A DNA stretch of 35,133 bases, taken from the NCBI GenBank assembly GCA_905372035.1, contig CAJPNN010000011.1, positions 1-35,133 on the forward strand, in the 5' to 3' direction. Position numbers and translations under genes: made by a program. The notes below the pieces were generated by a model. It did no database searches. It saw only the letters and a list, made by a program, of their open reading frames with translations, and was not told where the DNA came from. Below, in pieces: positions 1 through 7,713 of the stretch (positions within the stretch are counted from its first letter, which is position 1; each line of letters opens with the position of its first letter). Source of the DNA: Bacillota bacterium (lineage in GTDB: Bacteria > Bacillota > Clostridia > Peptostreptococcales > Anaerovoracaceae).

Positions 1-69
1 GTCTTTTAATTTCTGTTTATCAGTGTTCGGGATCATCTTCGATATAAATGCTTTCGTTTTATGTGCCAT
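1..69 (-). CDS. Start of an unidentified small or truncated ORF, cut by the window edge
   Basis: On the minus strand an ATG at 69 opens a frame of 23 codons (MAHKTKAFISKMIPNTDKQK and onward) that stays open to the window edge. It begins 12 bases after the stop of the DtxR-type repressor, so it could be the next gene of the same transcript. No convincing Shine-Dalgarno sequence lies in front of the ATG, and the lysine-rich visible part matches no family I recognise. It may be a real downstream gene or a chance open frame. The rest of the frame lies outside the window. Confidence 0.35.
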   Translation of the reverse strand, partial: MAHKTKAFISKMIPNTDKQKLKD

Positions 70-81
70 AATGTGATATTT

Positions 82-444
82 TTATTTGCCGATATATTTT
101 TTTAGGGCGTCGAAGCTTGAAACGCTTATAACATGTTCAATTTTGCAGGCATCTTCAACAGCGGTGGTTTCATCGACGCCTATTGACATCAGCCAGTTGG
201 AAATGACAGTATGCCTTTCATACATTTTTTGTGCAATTTCCATTCCGCTGCTTGTCAGCGTTATGTGTCCGTCTTTATCCATGTTTATATAGCCGTGTTC
301 TCTCAGATTTTTCATAGCTATGCTGACACTCGGCTTGGTGTACTCAAGTTCATTCACTATGTCGATAGAACGCACGGAACCGTTTCTTAAAGTTAAAATC
401 AGTATAGTTTCAAGGTAATTTTCTCCGGATTCTTTGATTTGCAA
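82..444 (-). CDS. DtxR/MntR-family iron-dependent repressor, short form
   Basis: Predicted metal-activated transcriptional repressor of 120 residues. The N-terminal half is a winged helix-turn-helix (about residues 5-65, with a TKPSVSIAMKNL recognition helix); the rest is the dimerisation and metal-binding domain. Likely ligands are E12, H78, C100, E103 and H104. The CKIEH stretch resembles the Cys-x-x-Glu-His of iron-sensing DtxR/IdeR rather than the Glu of manganese-sensing MntR, which suits its position beside feo genes. The C-terminal SH3-like domain of full-length DtxR is absent. I chose the TTG at 444 because CACCTCC (minus strand GGAGGTG) lies 8 bases upstream; a GTG at 477 would place that site inside the gene. 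It is divergent from feoA and probably regulates it. The iron assignment is inference. Confidence 0.82.
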   Translation of the reverse strand: MQIKESGENYLETILILTLRNGSVRSIDIVNELEYTKPSVSIAMKNLREHGYINMDKDGHITLTSSGMEIAQKMYERHTVISNWLMSIGVDETTAVEDACKIEHVISVSSFDALKKYIGK

Positions 445-497
445 AACAAACACCTCCAAGTCATAAAAAGTGGGCACTATGTTTACTATATATAATG

Positions 498-652
498 TAG
501 CTTAGCATGATTCTATCATACCTCATAGAGTATAACAAGGGGCATTTTCTCATTTGCAGCCTTTCGGGGGGACAAAAAATCGTAATTAATTATAAAAAAT
601 ATATTGACAAAACGGTTAGCTAAGAATAACATAGTAAAAGTAATTAGCTTAA
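498..652. promoter_or_regulatory. Three TTAGCTAA-like sites between repressor and feo genes (candidate operators)
   Basis: Within the divergent intergenic region there are three related short sites: TAGCTTAG at 498-505, the perfect 8-bp palindrome TTAGCTAA at 616-623, and TTAGCTTAA at 644-652. The middle one sits in the spacer of the feo promoter and is flanked by GTTA and TAAC. DtxR-family proteins bind palindromes of TTAGG/CTAA character, so these are plausible iron-repressor operators serving both directions. Only the sequence similarity among the three sites and their position is seen; binding is inferred. Confidence 0.45.
604..632 (+). promoter_or_regulatory. Promoter of the feo operon
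   Basis: TTGACA at 604-609 and TAACAT at 627-632 are separated by 17 bases, a good match to a housekeeping sigma-70/SigA promoter. It lies about 95 bases before the first feoA start. The spacer contains the TTAGCTAA palindrome, so a bound repressor would block RNA polymerase directly. Confidence 0.7.
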
Positions 653-727
653 TAAAGCTGAAAATGACTACATATTTTTATATTTTTAACAGAAACGAAT
701 TAGAATTTTATGAAAGGAAGATAGTTT

Positions 728-940
728 ATGATCCCTTTATTGATGGCAGAGCCGGGTGATAAGGTGATAATTCAAAAAGTAAACGGAAAAGAAGATTTGA
801 AGAGACACTTGGAGAGCTTGGGTTTTGTTTTAGGTGCGGAAGTTTCTGTGGTATCTAAGATGGGTAGTAATTTGATTGTAAATGTTAAAGAGTCCAGAAT
901 AGCTGTAAGCAAAGAAATGGCGTCAAAAATCATGTTTTAG
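728..940 (+). CDS. feoA: FeoA-domain ferrous iron transport accessory protein (first copy)
   Basis: A 70-residue single-domain FeoA protein with the SH3-like beta-barrel pattern: an opening PGDKVIIQKV strand, the central LESLGFVLGAEVSVV segment, and a closing SRIAVSKEMASKIMF strand. FeoA proteins are small cytoplasmic partners thought to modulate FeoB-driven Fe(II) import. The AAAGGAAG ribosome binding site lies about 9 bases before the ATG. It is first in a feoA-feoA-feoB-(Cys-rich peptide) operon behind the promoter at 604-632. The two FeoA copies differ in sequence, so this is not a recent duplication. Confidence 0.9.
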   Translation: MIPLLMAEPGDKVIIQKVNGKEDLKRHLESLGFVLGAEVSVVSKMGSNLIVNVKESRIAVSKEMASKIMF

Positions 941-1016
941 TTATAACTATTTTGGCTTAATCTTAATATTTTAATATTTTTTAATGATACTTAATACTAC
1001 AGAAAGGAGAGTCGCA

Positions 1017-1238
1017 ATGAAGACACTTAGAGATGTGAAGACAGGTTCTACGGTGAAAGTTGTAAAGCTTCATGGTGAGGGTGCCATAAAGAGAAGAATC
1101 ATGGATATGGGAATAACGAAAGGTACGGAAATTTTTGTAAGGAAAGTTGCCCCTTTGGGAGATCCTGTTGAAGTAACGGTTAGGAATTATGAATTGTCTA
1201 TAAGAAAGGCAGACGCAAAATTGATTGAGGTAGAGTAG
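1017..1238 (+). CDS. feoA: FeoA-domain ferrous iron transport accessory protein (second copy)
   Basis: A 73-residue FeoA protein. It has the family signature RRIMDMGITKGTEIFVRKVA and ends with a PVEVTVRNYELSIRKADA segment. The pattern is closer to canonical FeoA than the first copy. I start it at the ATG at 1017, preceded by AAAGGAG at 1003-1009; a longer frame from 984 would put that site inside the gene. It lies between the first feoA and feoB in one transcript. Tandem diverged feoA genes before feoB are common in Clostridia; whether the two bind different parts of FeoB is unknown. Confidence 0.92.
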   Translation: MKTLRDVKTGSTVKVVKLHGEGAIKRRIMDMGITKGTEIFVRKVAPLGDPVEVTVRNYELSIRKADAKLIEVE

Positions 1239-1280
1239 CAATTATTTTTATATTTATTGATTATTTTAAGGAGGCTTATC

Positions 1281-3437
1281 ATGTCGATTAGAATTGCTTT
1301 GGCAGGTAACCCTAACAGTGGTAAAACTACATTGTTTAATGCACTCACCGGTTCGAATCAGTACGTGGGGAACTGGCCAGGGGTTACAGTAGAGAAAAAA
1401 GAAGGAAAGCTGAAAGGAAACAAGGAAGTCAGCATAATAGATCTTCCCGGTATATATTCGCTTTCACCTTATACGTTGGAAGAAGTTGTAGCAAGAAATT
1501 ATTTGCTTGCTGAAAAGCCCGATGCTATTTTAAATATAGTGGACGGAACGAATTTGGAGAGAAACCTGTATCTTACAACACAGCTTATAGAGCTTGGAAT
1601 ACCTGTTGTTATAGCAGTGAATATGATGGATGTTGTGAAGAAAAAGGGAGATGTAATAAATGCTAAAGAGCTTGGAAACAATTTAGGGTGTGAAGTTGTT
1701 GAAATTTCTGCTTTAAAGGGAACAGGCGTAATGGATGCGGCCAAGCTTGCGGCAAAGAAAGCGGAAGAAAAAACTATGCAGACAAGGATTCATAAATTTG
1801 ATGCATCGGTTGAATCCGCTATCGAAAAAATTGAAGAGATGCTTGTGGGCGTTGAAGAATCGCAAAAGAGGTTCTTTGCGATTAAGATCTTTGAGAGAGA
1901 TGATAAAATAGGTTCCAATTTATCGGTTAATGTTGATGCCGATTCTATTATAAAAGCTGTTGAAACCGATATGGATGAGGACAGCGAAAGTATAATTACG
2001 AATGAAAGATATGTTTATATCTCGTCAATAATCGACAAATGCATAGATAGAAAGAGTAAAGGCAAGATGTCCACGTCGGACAAGATAGATAGGATAGTTA
2101 CGAACAGAATTGCGGCACTACCAATATTTGCGGTAGTTATGTATTTTGTTTACTGGGTTTCGGTTTCCACCTTGGGAGGAAAAATGACGGACTGGACAAA
2201 CGATGTGTTGTTTGGAGAGATAATTCCTCCGGGAATAGAAAAATTCCTCGGAATGATCGGAGTTTCAGGATGGATTCACGATCTTATCATGGACGGTATT
2301 GTTGCCGGTGTTGGAGCCGTTTTGGGATTTGTTCCTCAGATGCTTTTGCTGTTTATATTCCTCGGATTTTTGGAAGGCTGCGGATATATGGCAAGAGTTG
2401 CATTTATCATGGATAGGATTTTCCGTAAATTCGGACTCTCAGGGAAGAGTTTTATTCCTATGCTTATAGGTTCAGGCTGTGGAGTTCCGGGAGTTATGGC
2501 GTCAAGAACAATAGAAAACGACAGAGACAGAAAGATGACTATAATGACCACCACATTTATACCTTGCGGTGCCAAGTTGCCTATAATAGCCTTGATATCC
2601 GGAGCTATATTCAGAGAGGCTACGTGGGTTGCACCTGCATCATACTTTATAGGTGTAGGCGCTATAATTGTCAGCGGTATAATATTAAAGAAGACAAAGA
2701 TGTTTTCCGGAGATCCCGCTCCGTTTGTAATGGAGCTTCCCGCTTATCATCTGCCTACAGTAGGGGCAGTTTTGAGAAGCATGTGGGAGCGCGGATGGTC
2801 TTTCATCAAAAAAGCGGGAACCGTTATCTTGCTTGCTACGATTGTTATCTGGCTGTTCACGGGATATGGATTTGAAAACGGCTCGTTTGGAGCAGTTGAG
2901 GATATGGACCACAGTTTGCTTGCATATATAGGAAAAGGAATCGGTTGGCTCTTTATACCTTTAGGCTGGGGACACTGGCAGGCGGCAGTTGCGGCTATAA
3001 ACGGTCTGGTTGCGAAAGAAGTTGTTGTAGGAACGTTCGGTATTCTTTACGGATTCGCTGAAGTGGCTGAAGACGGAAAGGAAATTTGGGGCAAACTGGC
3101 AGCCGACTTTACGGTTATGGGCGGATTCTCGTTCTTAGTATTCAATTTGCTCTGTGCACCTTGTTTCGCCGCTATAGGAGCTATTAAGAGAGAAATGAAT
3201 AATGCAAAATGGACATGGTTTGCCATAGGATATGAGACAGGCTTTGCATATTTGGTAGCACTCATGGTATACCAGATAGGTTCTTTGTTTACGGGTGGCG
3301 GATTTACCATTTGGACGGTAGTTGCATTTATAGTGCTTATAGGAATGATTTACTTGCTTGTAAGACCTTACAAAGAGAGTGCAGTTCTTAAAGTTAATCC
3401 TGTAGTATCAAAGAAAATGAAAAAAGCTGTAAAGTAA
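1281..3437 (+). CDS. feoB: Ferrous iron transport protein B
   Basis: FeoB, the GTP-dependent Fe(II) importer of the cytoplasmic membrane, 718 residues. The N-terminal G domain has G1 GNPNSGKT (residues 9-16), G3 DLPG (54-57), the G4-type NMMD near 118, and a SALKG G5-like motif. A helical linker (about 170-270) follows, then a membrane domain from about 280 with the two gate repeats: GSGCGVPGVMASR with PCGAKLP, and LCAPCFAAIGAIKREM. The gate cysteines usual in FeoB are present. The start is the ATG at 1281 with AAGGAGG 7 bases upstream; an earlier ATG at 1257 has no ribosome binding site. It is intact, of normal length, and is the main gene of the feo operon. Confidence 0.97.
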   Translation: MSIRIALAGNPNSGKTTLFNALTGSNQYVGNWPGVTVEKKEGKLKGNKEVSIIDLPGIYSLSPYTLEEVVARNYLLAEKPDAILNIVDGTNLERNLYLTTQLIELGIPVVIAVNMMDVVKKKGDVINAKELGNNLGCEVVEISALKGTGVMDAAKLAAKKAEEKTMQTRIHKFDASVESAIEKIEEMLVGVEESQKRFFAIKIFERDDKIGSNLSVNVDADSIIKAVETDMDEDSESIITNERYVYISSIIDKCIDRKSKGKMSTSDKIDRIVTNRIAALPIFAVVMYFVYWVSVSTLGGKMTDWTNDVLFGEIIPPGIEKFLGMIGVSGWIHDLIMDGIVAGVGAVLGFVPQMLLLFIFLGFLEGCGYMARVAFIMDRIFRKFGLSGKSFIPMLIGSGCGVPGVMASRTIENDRDRKMTIMTTTFIPCGAKLPIIALISGAIFREATWVAPASYFIGVGAIIVSGIILKKTKMFSGDPAPFVMELPAYHLPTVGAVLRSMWERGWSFIKKAGTVILLATIVIWLFTGYGFENGSFGAVEDMDHSLLAYIGKGIGWLFIPLGWGHWQAAVAAINGLVAKEVVVGTFGILYGFAEVAEDGKEIWGKLAADFTVMGGFSFLVFNLLCAPCFAAIGAIKREMNNAKWTWFAIGYETGFAYLVALMVYQIGSLFTGGGFTIWTVVAFIVLIGMIYLLVRPYKESAVLKVNPVVSKKMKKAVK

Positions 3438-3503
3438 GTATTCGGTGATTTATATCTTGGTGTTGTACTTGAGAAAAAAACAGGTTGGATAAGGAGGGAT
3501 TGT

Positions 3504-3650
3504 ATGGGAAACTTCATCGTTGGAGGAGTATTACTCGCAATAGTGGTTTTGGTCGTTGTAAGACTTGTAAAAAATAAAAAAGCGGGGAAGAACCAGTGCG
3601 GTTGCGGCTGTGACAGCTGCGGGTGCAGCTCTTCTTGTCACAAAGAGTAA
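3504..3650 (+). CDS. FeoB-associated Cys-rich membrane peptide
   Basis: A 48-residue ORF with a perfect AAGGAGG site before its ATG. Residues 4-22 form one hydrophobic membrane segment (FIVGGVLLAIVVLVVVRLV). A lysine-rich stretch and a cytoplasmic tail with six cysteines (CGCGCDSCGCSSSC) follow. This matches the FeoB-associated Cys-rich membrane protein family often found directly after feoB in Firmicutes. A role in receiving or buffering iron at the inner face of FeoB is proposed in general but not established. It lies 66 bases after feoB and before the operon terminator. Confidence 0.9.
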   Translation: MGNFIVGGVLLAIVVLVVVRLVKNKKAGKNQCGCGCDSCGCSSSCHKE

Positions 3651-3718
3651 TGACTTATAGTCTGTATAAGTATTTTTACAAGATATATTGATTGAGAAAC
3701 ATATTGTATTAGAAAATA

Positions 3719-3756
3719 AAAAGCTGTGAGCGGGGATATTCCGTTTCACAGCTTTT
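3719..3756 (+). terminator. Rho-independent terminator of the feo operon
   Basis: AAAAGCTGTGA (3719-3729) pairs with TCACAGCTTTT (3746-3756), an 11-bp stem around a 16-base loop, preceded by an A-rich stretch and followed by T residues. It closes the feo operon. It lies in the 320-base gene-free stretch 3651-3970, which otherwise holds only a candidate promoter for the nitrilase gene. Confidence 0.8.
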
Positions 3757-3870
3757 GATTTACAAAAGATATAATGCCGATGTTAAGCGGATTATTTCAT
3801 ACAGACGGAGGAAGAATTCCTGAAAAAACATACTTAATCATGTTATGCAAATTGTGCAAAGCAAATTATT

Positions 3871-3898
3871 TTGGATAATATGGATGTTGTGATATACT
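3871..3898 (+). promoter_or_regulatory. Candidate promoter of the nitrilase-family gene
   Basis: TTGGAT at 3871-3876 and TATACT at 3893-3898 with a 16-base spacer give a fair SigA-type match, about 75 bases before the gene start and after the feo terminator. The -35 element is imperfect. Confidence 0.5.
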
Positions 3899-3970
3899 TA
3901 TATCGTATAAATTTCAGCAGAAAGGAAAATCCGGAAATTAAAAATGATTATCGGAAAAGGTATCGAATAA

Positions 3971-4777
3971 ATGATTTTCAAATTAGGGCTTTGTCAGATG
4001 AAGGGAAGTGAGGATAAGATCCGATCTATTGAGACTGCAGAGGAGATGGTAAAGAAAGCGGCATATATGGGGGCGGATATCATTTCACTTCCGGAGATGT
4101 TCAATTGTCCTTATGACAATTCAAACTTCAGAATGTATGCTGAAAATGAGAGCGGTATGACCGTGAAAAGACTGAGTAAATTGGCTTCGGAAGAAGGGAT
4201 ATACCTTATTGGAGGTTCAATTCCGGAACTTGACGGAGAGAATGTTTATAATACGTGTTTCTGTTTTGATAAAAATGGAAATATAGCTGCAAAGCATAGA
4301 AAAATTCATCTGTTCAATATAGACATAGAAGGCGGAATAAGGTTTATGGAAAGCGAAACGCTTACTGCGGGAGATAAGATGACTATATTCAATACGGAAT
4401 ATTGCGATGTAGGAATCGCTATATGCTTTGATGTCAGATTTCCCGAGCTTTTCAGAAGGATGGCTCTTGAAGGAGCAAATCTCGTAGTTCTTCCGGCCGC
4501 TTTCAATATGACTACGGGACCTGCGCACTGGGATTTGACGATGAGGGCGAGAGCCTTGGATAATCAGATTTACTTTGCGGCGTGTTCTCCCGCAAGGAGT
4601 TCGGACGGAGGCTATATGGCTTACGGTCATTCCTGTATAGTAAATCCGTGGGGAGATTTTTCAGGCAAACTTGATGCAAATCAGGGAGTTTTGATAGGAG
4701 ATATCAATCTTGACTATCTTGAAAAGATAAGGAGTCAGTTGCCGTTGCTATCACAGAGGAAGCCGGAAGTGTATTAG
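3971..4777 (+). CDS. Carbon-nitrogen hydrolase, omega-amidase (Nit2) type
   Basis: A 268-residue cytosolic nitrilase-superfamily enzyme. The catalytic triad is visible at E42 (SLPEMFNCPY), K111 (KHRKIHLF) and C152 (GIAICFDVRFPE), spacing almost identical to mammalian Nit2 (E43, K112, C153). MFNCPY after the glutamate and the C-terminal LPLLSQRKPEVY also resemble Nit2, which hydrolyses alpha-ketoglutaramate or alpha-ketosuccinamate to the keto acid and ammonia. That substrate is inferred from these matches; other aliphatic amides are possible. The ATG at 3971 directly follows the stop of an eight-codon ORF (3944-3970) that has the better ribosome binding site, so translation may be coupled. 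The gene stands alone. Confidence 0.88.
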   Translation: MIFKLGLCQMKGSEDKIRSIETAEEMVKKAAYMGADIISLPEMFNCPYDNSNFRMYAENESGMTVKRLSKLASEEGIYLIGGSIPELDGENVYNTCFCFDKNGNIAAKHRKIHLFNIDIEGGIRFMESETLTAGDKMTIFNTEYCDVGIAICFDVRFPELFRRMALEGANLVVLPAAFNMTTGPAHWDLTMRARALDNQIYFAACSPARSSDGGYMAYGHSCIVNPWGDFSGKLDANQGVLIGDINLDYLEKIRSQLPLLSQRKPEVY

Positions 4778-4939
4778 ATTTTATATTTGATTTAATCGTT
4801 GTAACGGATGTTAAGGTTAACAGAAAGCCGTAAACATATTTAAGCATATTATAGTTATTATGCACAGTTATAGATGCTGTTTTGAGGTTCGGTTGTGAAA
4901 TGATTGTTGAAATATTTAAGTTAAGAAGAGGTGAAAGGA

Positions 4940-5560
4940 ATGGACGGGAATATTGCTATTGTTATGGAATCGCTTGAGAAAAACGGCTTTAAGGTTGAAT
5001 TCTTTGAGAACAGGGAAGATATGAAAAACAGGATCTTAAGTGAGATAGATCTCTCCGAAACGGTGGGTTTCGGAGGCTCCGTATCCGCCACCAAAGATAC
5101 AGGGATATATTCAAAATTAAAAGAGAGAGGAAATAGAATTTTTTACCATTCCACAGTAAAAACACCTGAAGAAAAAGATGCGATGTTCAGGGGAGCTGTC
5201 TTATCTGATGTTTATATAACGAGTGTGAATGCGATAACTTTGTCGGGAGAGCTTGTTAACATAGATGCTACGGGCAATCGTTTAGCTGCAATGCTGTCGC
5301 CTACACATGACAGAGTATATGTGATAGCAGGTAAAAATAAAATTGTTAAGAATTATGAAGCTGCGCTTTTAAGGATAAAGAATATAGTGGCACCCAAGAA
5401 TTCCGAGCGGCTGGGATTCAACAATCCCTGTGCAAAAATAGGGAAGTGTATGGACTGTAAGAGCGATAAAAGAATATGTAATGCAACACTCGTACAAAAC
5501 AGGCAGATGTTTTTCGGAAATACTATAATTTATCTGGTAAATGAAAGTATGGGATACTAA
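4940..5560 (+). CDS. LUD-domain (LutC/YkgG-like) protein
   Basis: A 206-residue protein of the LUD (DUF162) family, the fold of lactate-utilisation protein LutC. The signature VGFGGSVSATKDTGIY lies near residues 44-59, and a C-terminal cysteine cluster CAKIGKCMDCKSDKRIC is typical of stand-alone clostridial members. LutC acts with LutA and LutB in L-lactate oxidation, but neither partner is seen here, so the reaction is unknown. I start at the ATG at 4940 because AAGAGG sits 8 bases upstream; the GTG at 4931 is too close to it. The cysteines could bind a metal or iron-sulfur cluster; that is inference. Confidence 0.82.
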   Translation: MDGNIAIVMESLEKNGFKVEFFENREDMKNRILSEIDLSETVGFGGSVSATKDTGIYSKLKERGNRIFYHSTVKTPEEKDAMFRGAVLSDVYITSVNAITLSGELVNIDATGNRLAAMLSPTHDRVYVIAGKNKIVKNYEAALLRIKNIVAPKNSERLGFNNPCAKIGKCMDCKSDKRICNATLVQNRQMFFGNTIIYLVNESMGY

Positions 5561-5689
5561 TTGCATATGTTTTTTTAATATCTAAAAATCGCTAAAATAC
5601 AAATAAAATTTATTTTCCTTAACAATAATAATAGAAAAAATGAATGAAAGTATGATACAATTATATGTAATTTAAGACTGGAGGTCAAA

Positions 5690-6730
5690 ATGAGGAAATG
5701 GATTAAAGTTGTTGCGGTTTTGGGGATAACAGCAGCGGTAATTATTTTAGGAATTACTGTTTTTTCAAATAGAAATGGGGAGATTCCCATTCCGTCAGAA
5801 TCTCTTTCAGTGGCATTTATGACAGGAAGTGACAGTATCGGTAATGGAGGCGTAAATGATGAGATTTGGTTGGGATTAGAGGAGTGTAAAGAAGAGTACG
5901 GGATAAAACTCAGACTTTATCAAATTGCAGGGACATCGAACGATTTTGCACAATATGAAATGGCGGCTATGGAAGGGGCGGATTTGATTTTAGTAAGATC
6001 GAAATATGCAAAAGAAGCCATAGGATATATAGAAAAGCTTAATGCGGAGTATCCTAATGTCAGGATTGCGGTAATAGATGATGAATGTCTGGCTGATAAA
6101 CCTGAAATAAAGCGGATGTTCGCAAATCAAAGATTTCCTCTTAATGTTGAATGGCTTGATATCAAATATGAAGAGCTGGTATTTTTAAGTACATACCTGG
6201 CTTCTTTGGAAACTTCTACAGGAAACATAGCAGTTTGTGTTTCTGAGAATCCTGCAGATGATGTGATAAAAAACGGCTTTGAAGCGGCTATGAACATATC
6301 TCGAAAAGATATTACAGGTATTATCAGGCATATAAATGAGAAAGAAGATATGGAAGCGGTAATTGCAGAATTTGCAAGGCAGAAGACGGATGTTGTTATA
6401 ATGGCGACTGAATGTAATGCGAAAAAAGTGAAATCAATAGGCAAGAAATACGGAGTAAAGGTTATAACGGAATTGGGAGCAAGTTATGCAGCCGTGAGCA
6501 GATGGGCGGCGGAGAGCATGGCTCCCGATACGTTCAGGCCGGGATTTTTCAGAGTAGGCTATTCGAGAGGAGCCGTTTTTATAAACGCTGATGAGATGTT
6601 TTGGGAATATGAGAACAGAAATAAATTTGAAAAATTGACGGAAGAGCTTGAAGAGGATGAGCTGACAGTGCCTTATACAAAATTTATGTTGGATAAATAT
6701 ATCAAAGAGGTATCAAAAGGAGGACATTAA
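5690..6730 (+). CDS. Membrane-anchored BMP/PnrA-like periplasmic-binding-fold protein
   Basis: A 346-residue protein with a single hydrophobic N-terminal segment (about residues 5-25) and no lipobox cysteine, so it is probably anchored by an uncleaved helix with the rest outside the cell. The body resembles the BMP/PnrA family of nucleoside-binding lipoproteins: SVAFMTGSDSIGNGGVND at the start of the first lobe, then MAAMEGADLILV, and a second lobe from about residue 160. No ABC ATPase or permease gene is nearby, so it is not an obvious transporter subunit and may act as a sensor or orphan binding protein. GGAGG lies 8 bases upstream. Its 3' end contains the ribosome binding site of the next gene. 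Confidence 0.72.
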   Translation: MRKWIKVVAVLGITAAVIILGITVFSNRNGEIPIPSESLSVAFMTGSDSIGNGGVNDEIWLGLEECKEEYGIKLRLYQIAGTSNDFAQYEMAAMEGADLILVRSKYAKEAIGYIEKLNAEYPNVRIAVIDDECLADKPEIKRMFANQRFPLNVEWLDIKYEELVFLSTYLASLETSTGNIAVCVSENPADDVIKNGFEAAMNISRKDITGIIRHINEKEDMEAVIAEFARQKTDVVIMATECNAKKVKSIGKKYGVKVITELGASYAAVSRWAAESMAPDTFRPGFFRVGYSRGAVFINADEMFWEYENRNKFEKLTEELEEDELTVPYTKFMLDKYIKEVSKGGH

Positions 6731-6736
6731 GTTTTT

Positions 6737-7690
6737 ATGAAAACTGTGCAGGCTATTTCAAACGCACTTTCCGGCAGTAAAATTATATTCGAAGAAATAT
6801 GGGAGAATGAATATTTGACAGAACATGAGGAAGTCGTACTTGACAGTGATACGGAAAATTTATTTTTCGGAATGGACAATAAAAGGGCGGCAGGATATAT
6901 AATTAAAAATATGGACATGAGCTCAAAGATTCAGCTTGCTTATATAGATCCTCCGTTTTTTACGGGAAATAAGCAGATGATGAGAGGACAATCAAAGAAA
7001 ACACAAGTTGCATACAATGATGTTTGGAAAAGTAAAGAGGAATATCTTACATCCATTGCAGTGTCCCTGCGAATCATTCATACGTTACTTTCCGATACGG
7101 GATCGCTTTGGGTGCATCTGGACCGGAGGGCCGTTCATGAAGTAAAAATAATTATAGATGAGATATTCGGGGAAGAAAATTTTGTAAATGAGGTTATATG
7201 GAGCTATAAATCAGGCGGAGCAGGGAAAAAATCGTTTGCAAGAAAACATGACAACCTCTTATTTTATAGAAAAAGCAAGGATTTTAAATTTTTTTTACCG
7301 AAAGAAAAATCATATAATAGAGGATGTAAAAGATATGCGTTTAAGGATGTAAAAGAATATCAGGATGAAAAAGGTTGGTATACGTTAGTAAATATGAGAG
7401 ATGTTTGGGAGATCGATATGGTAGGAAGAACATCGAGGGAAAGAGTGGGATATGCTTCTCAAAAACCCGAGCTTCTGCTTGAAAGGATAATAACTTCATG
7501 TACTGAAAAAGGCGACATTGTTTGTGACATATATTCAGGATCGGCGACCGCAGCCGTTGTTGCGGGAAAAACGGGGAGAAAATTTATAGCTGTAGACAAT
7601 GCCGGGCAGGCTATAGACAATACAGTGGAGCGCTTGATAAATAACGGCATATCATTTAAAATAATAAAACATGAAGATGATATTATATAA
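6737..7690 (+). CDS. Orphan beta-class N6-adenine DNA methyltransferase
   Basis: A 317-residue site-specific adenine methyltransferase. The catalytic motif IV DPPF is at residues 71-74 (AYIDPPFFTGN). The SAM-binding motif I comes later (CDIYSGSATAA, about 263-273, then KFIAVDN), the order that defines the beta class. Between them lie GSLWVHLD and the recognition-region marker KHDNLLFYRKS. Motif I normally reads D-P-F-x-G-S-G-T; here the second glycine is alanine, so activity should be tested. No restriction enzyme or specificity subunit is present. The start is 6 bases after the previous stop, with AAAGGAGG inside that gene, so the two are co-transcribed and probably translationally coupled. 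Confidence 0.85.
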   Translation: MKTVQAISNALSGSKIIFEEIWENEYLTEHEEVVLDSDTENLFFGMDNKRAAGYIIKNMDMSSKIQLAYIDPPFFTGNKQMMRGQSKKTQVAYNDVWKSKEEYLTSIAVSLRIIHTLLSDTGSLWVHLDRRAVHEVKIIIDEIFGEENFVNEVIWSYKSGGAGKKSFARKHDNLLFYRKSKDFKFFLPKEKSYNRGCKRYAFKDVKEYQDEKGWYTLVNMRDVWEIDMVGRTSRERVGYASQKPELLLERIITSCTEKGDIVCDIYSGSATAAVVAGKTGRKFIAVDNAGQAIDNTVERLINNGISFKIIKHEDDII

Positions 7691-7713
7691 GAGCGGGGAG
7701 AGGGTGAAAATGC

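Noticed and set aside
4940..5560. Part of a lactate-utilisation lutABC operon
   Set aside because: No lutA or lutB partner gene lies nearby; the protein is a stand-alone LUD member.
5690..6730. ABC transporter binding subunit
   Set aside because: No ATPase or permease gene is adjacent and there is no lipobox cysteine.
6737..7690. A full restriction-modification system
   Set aside because: No endonuclease, specificity or helicase gene is near the methyltransferase on either side.
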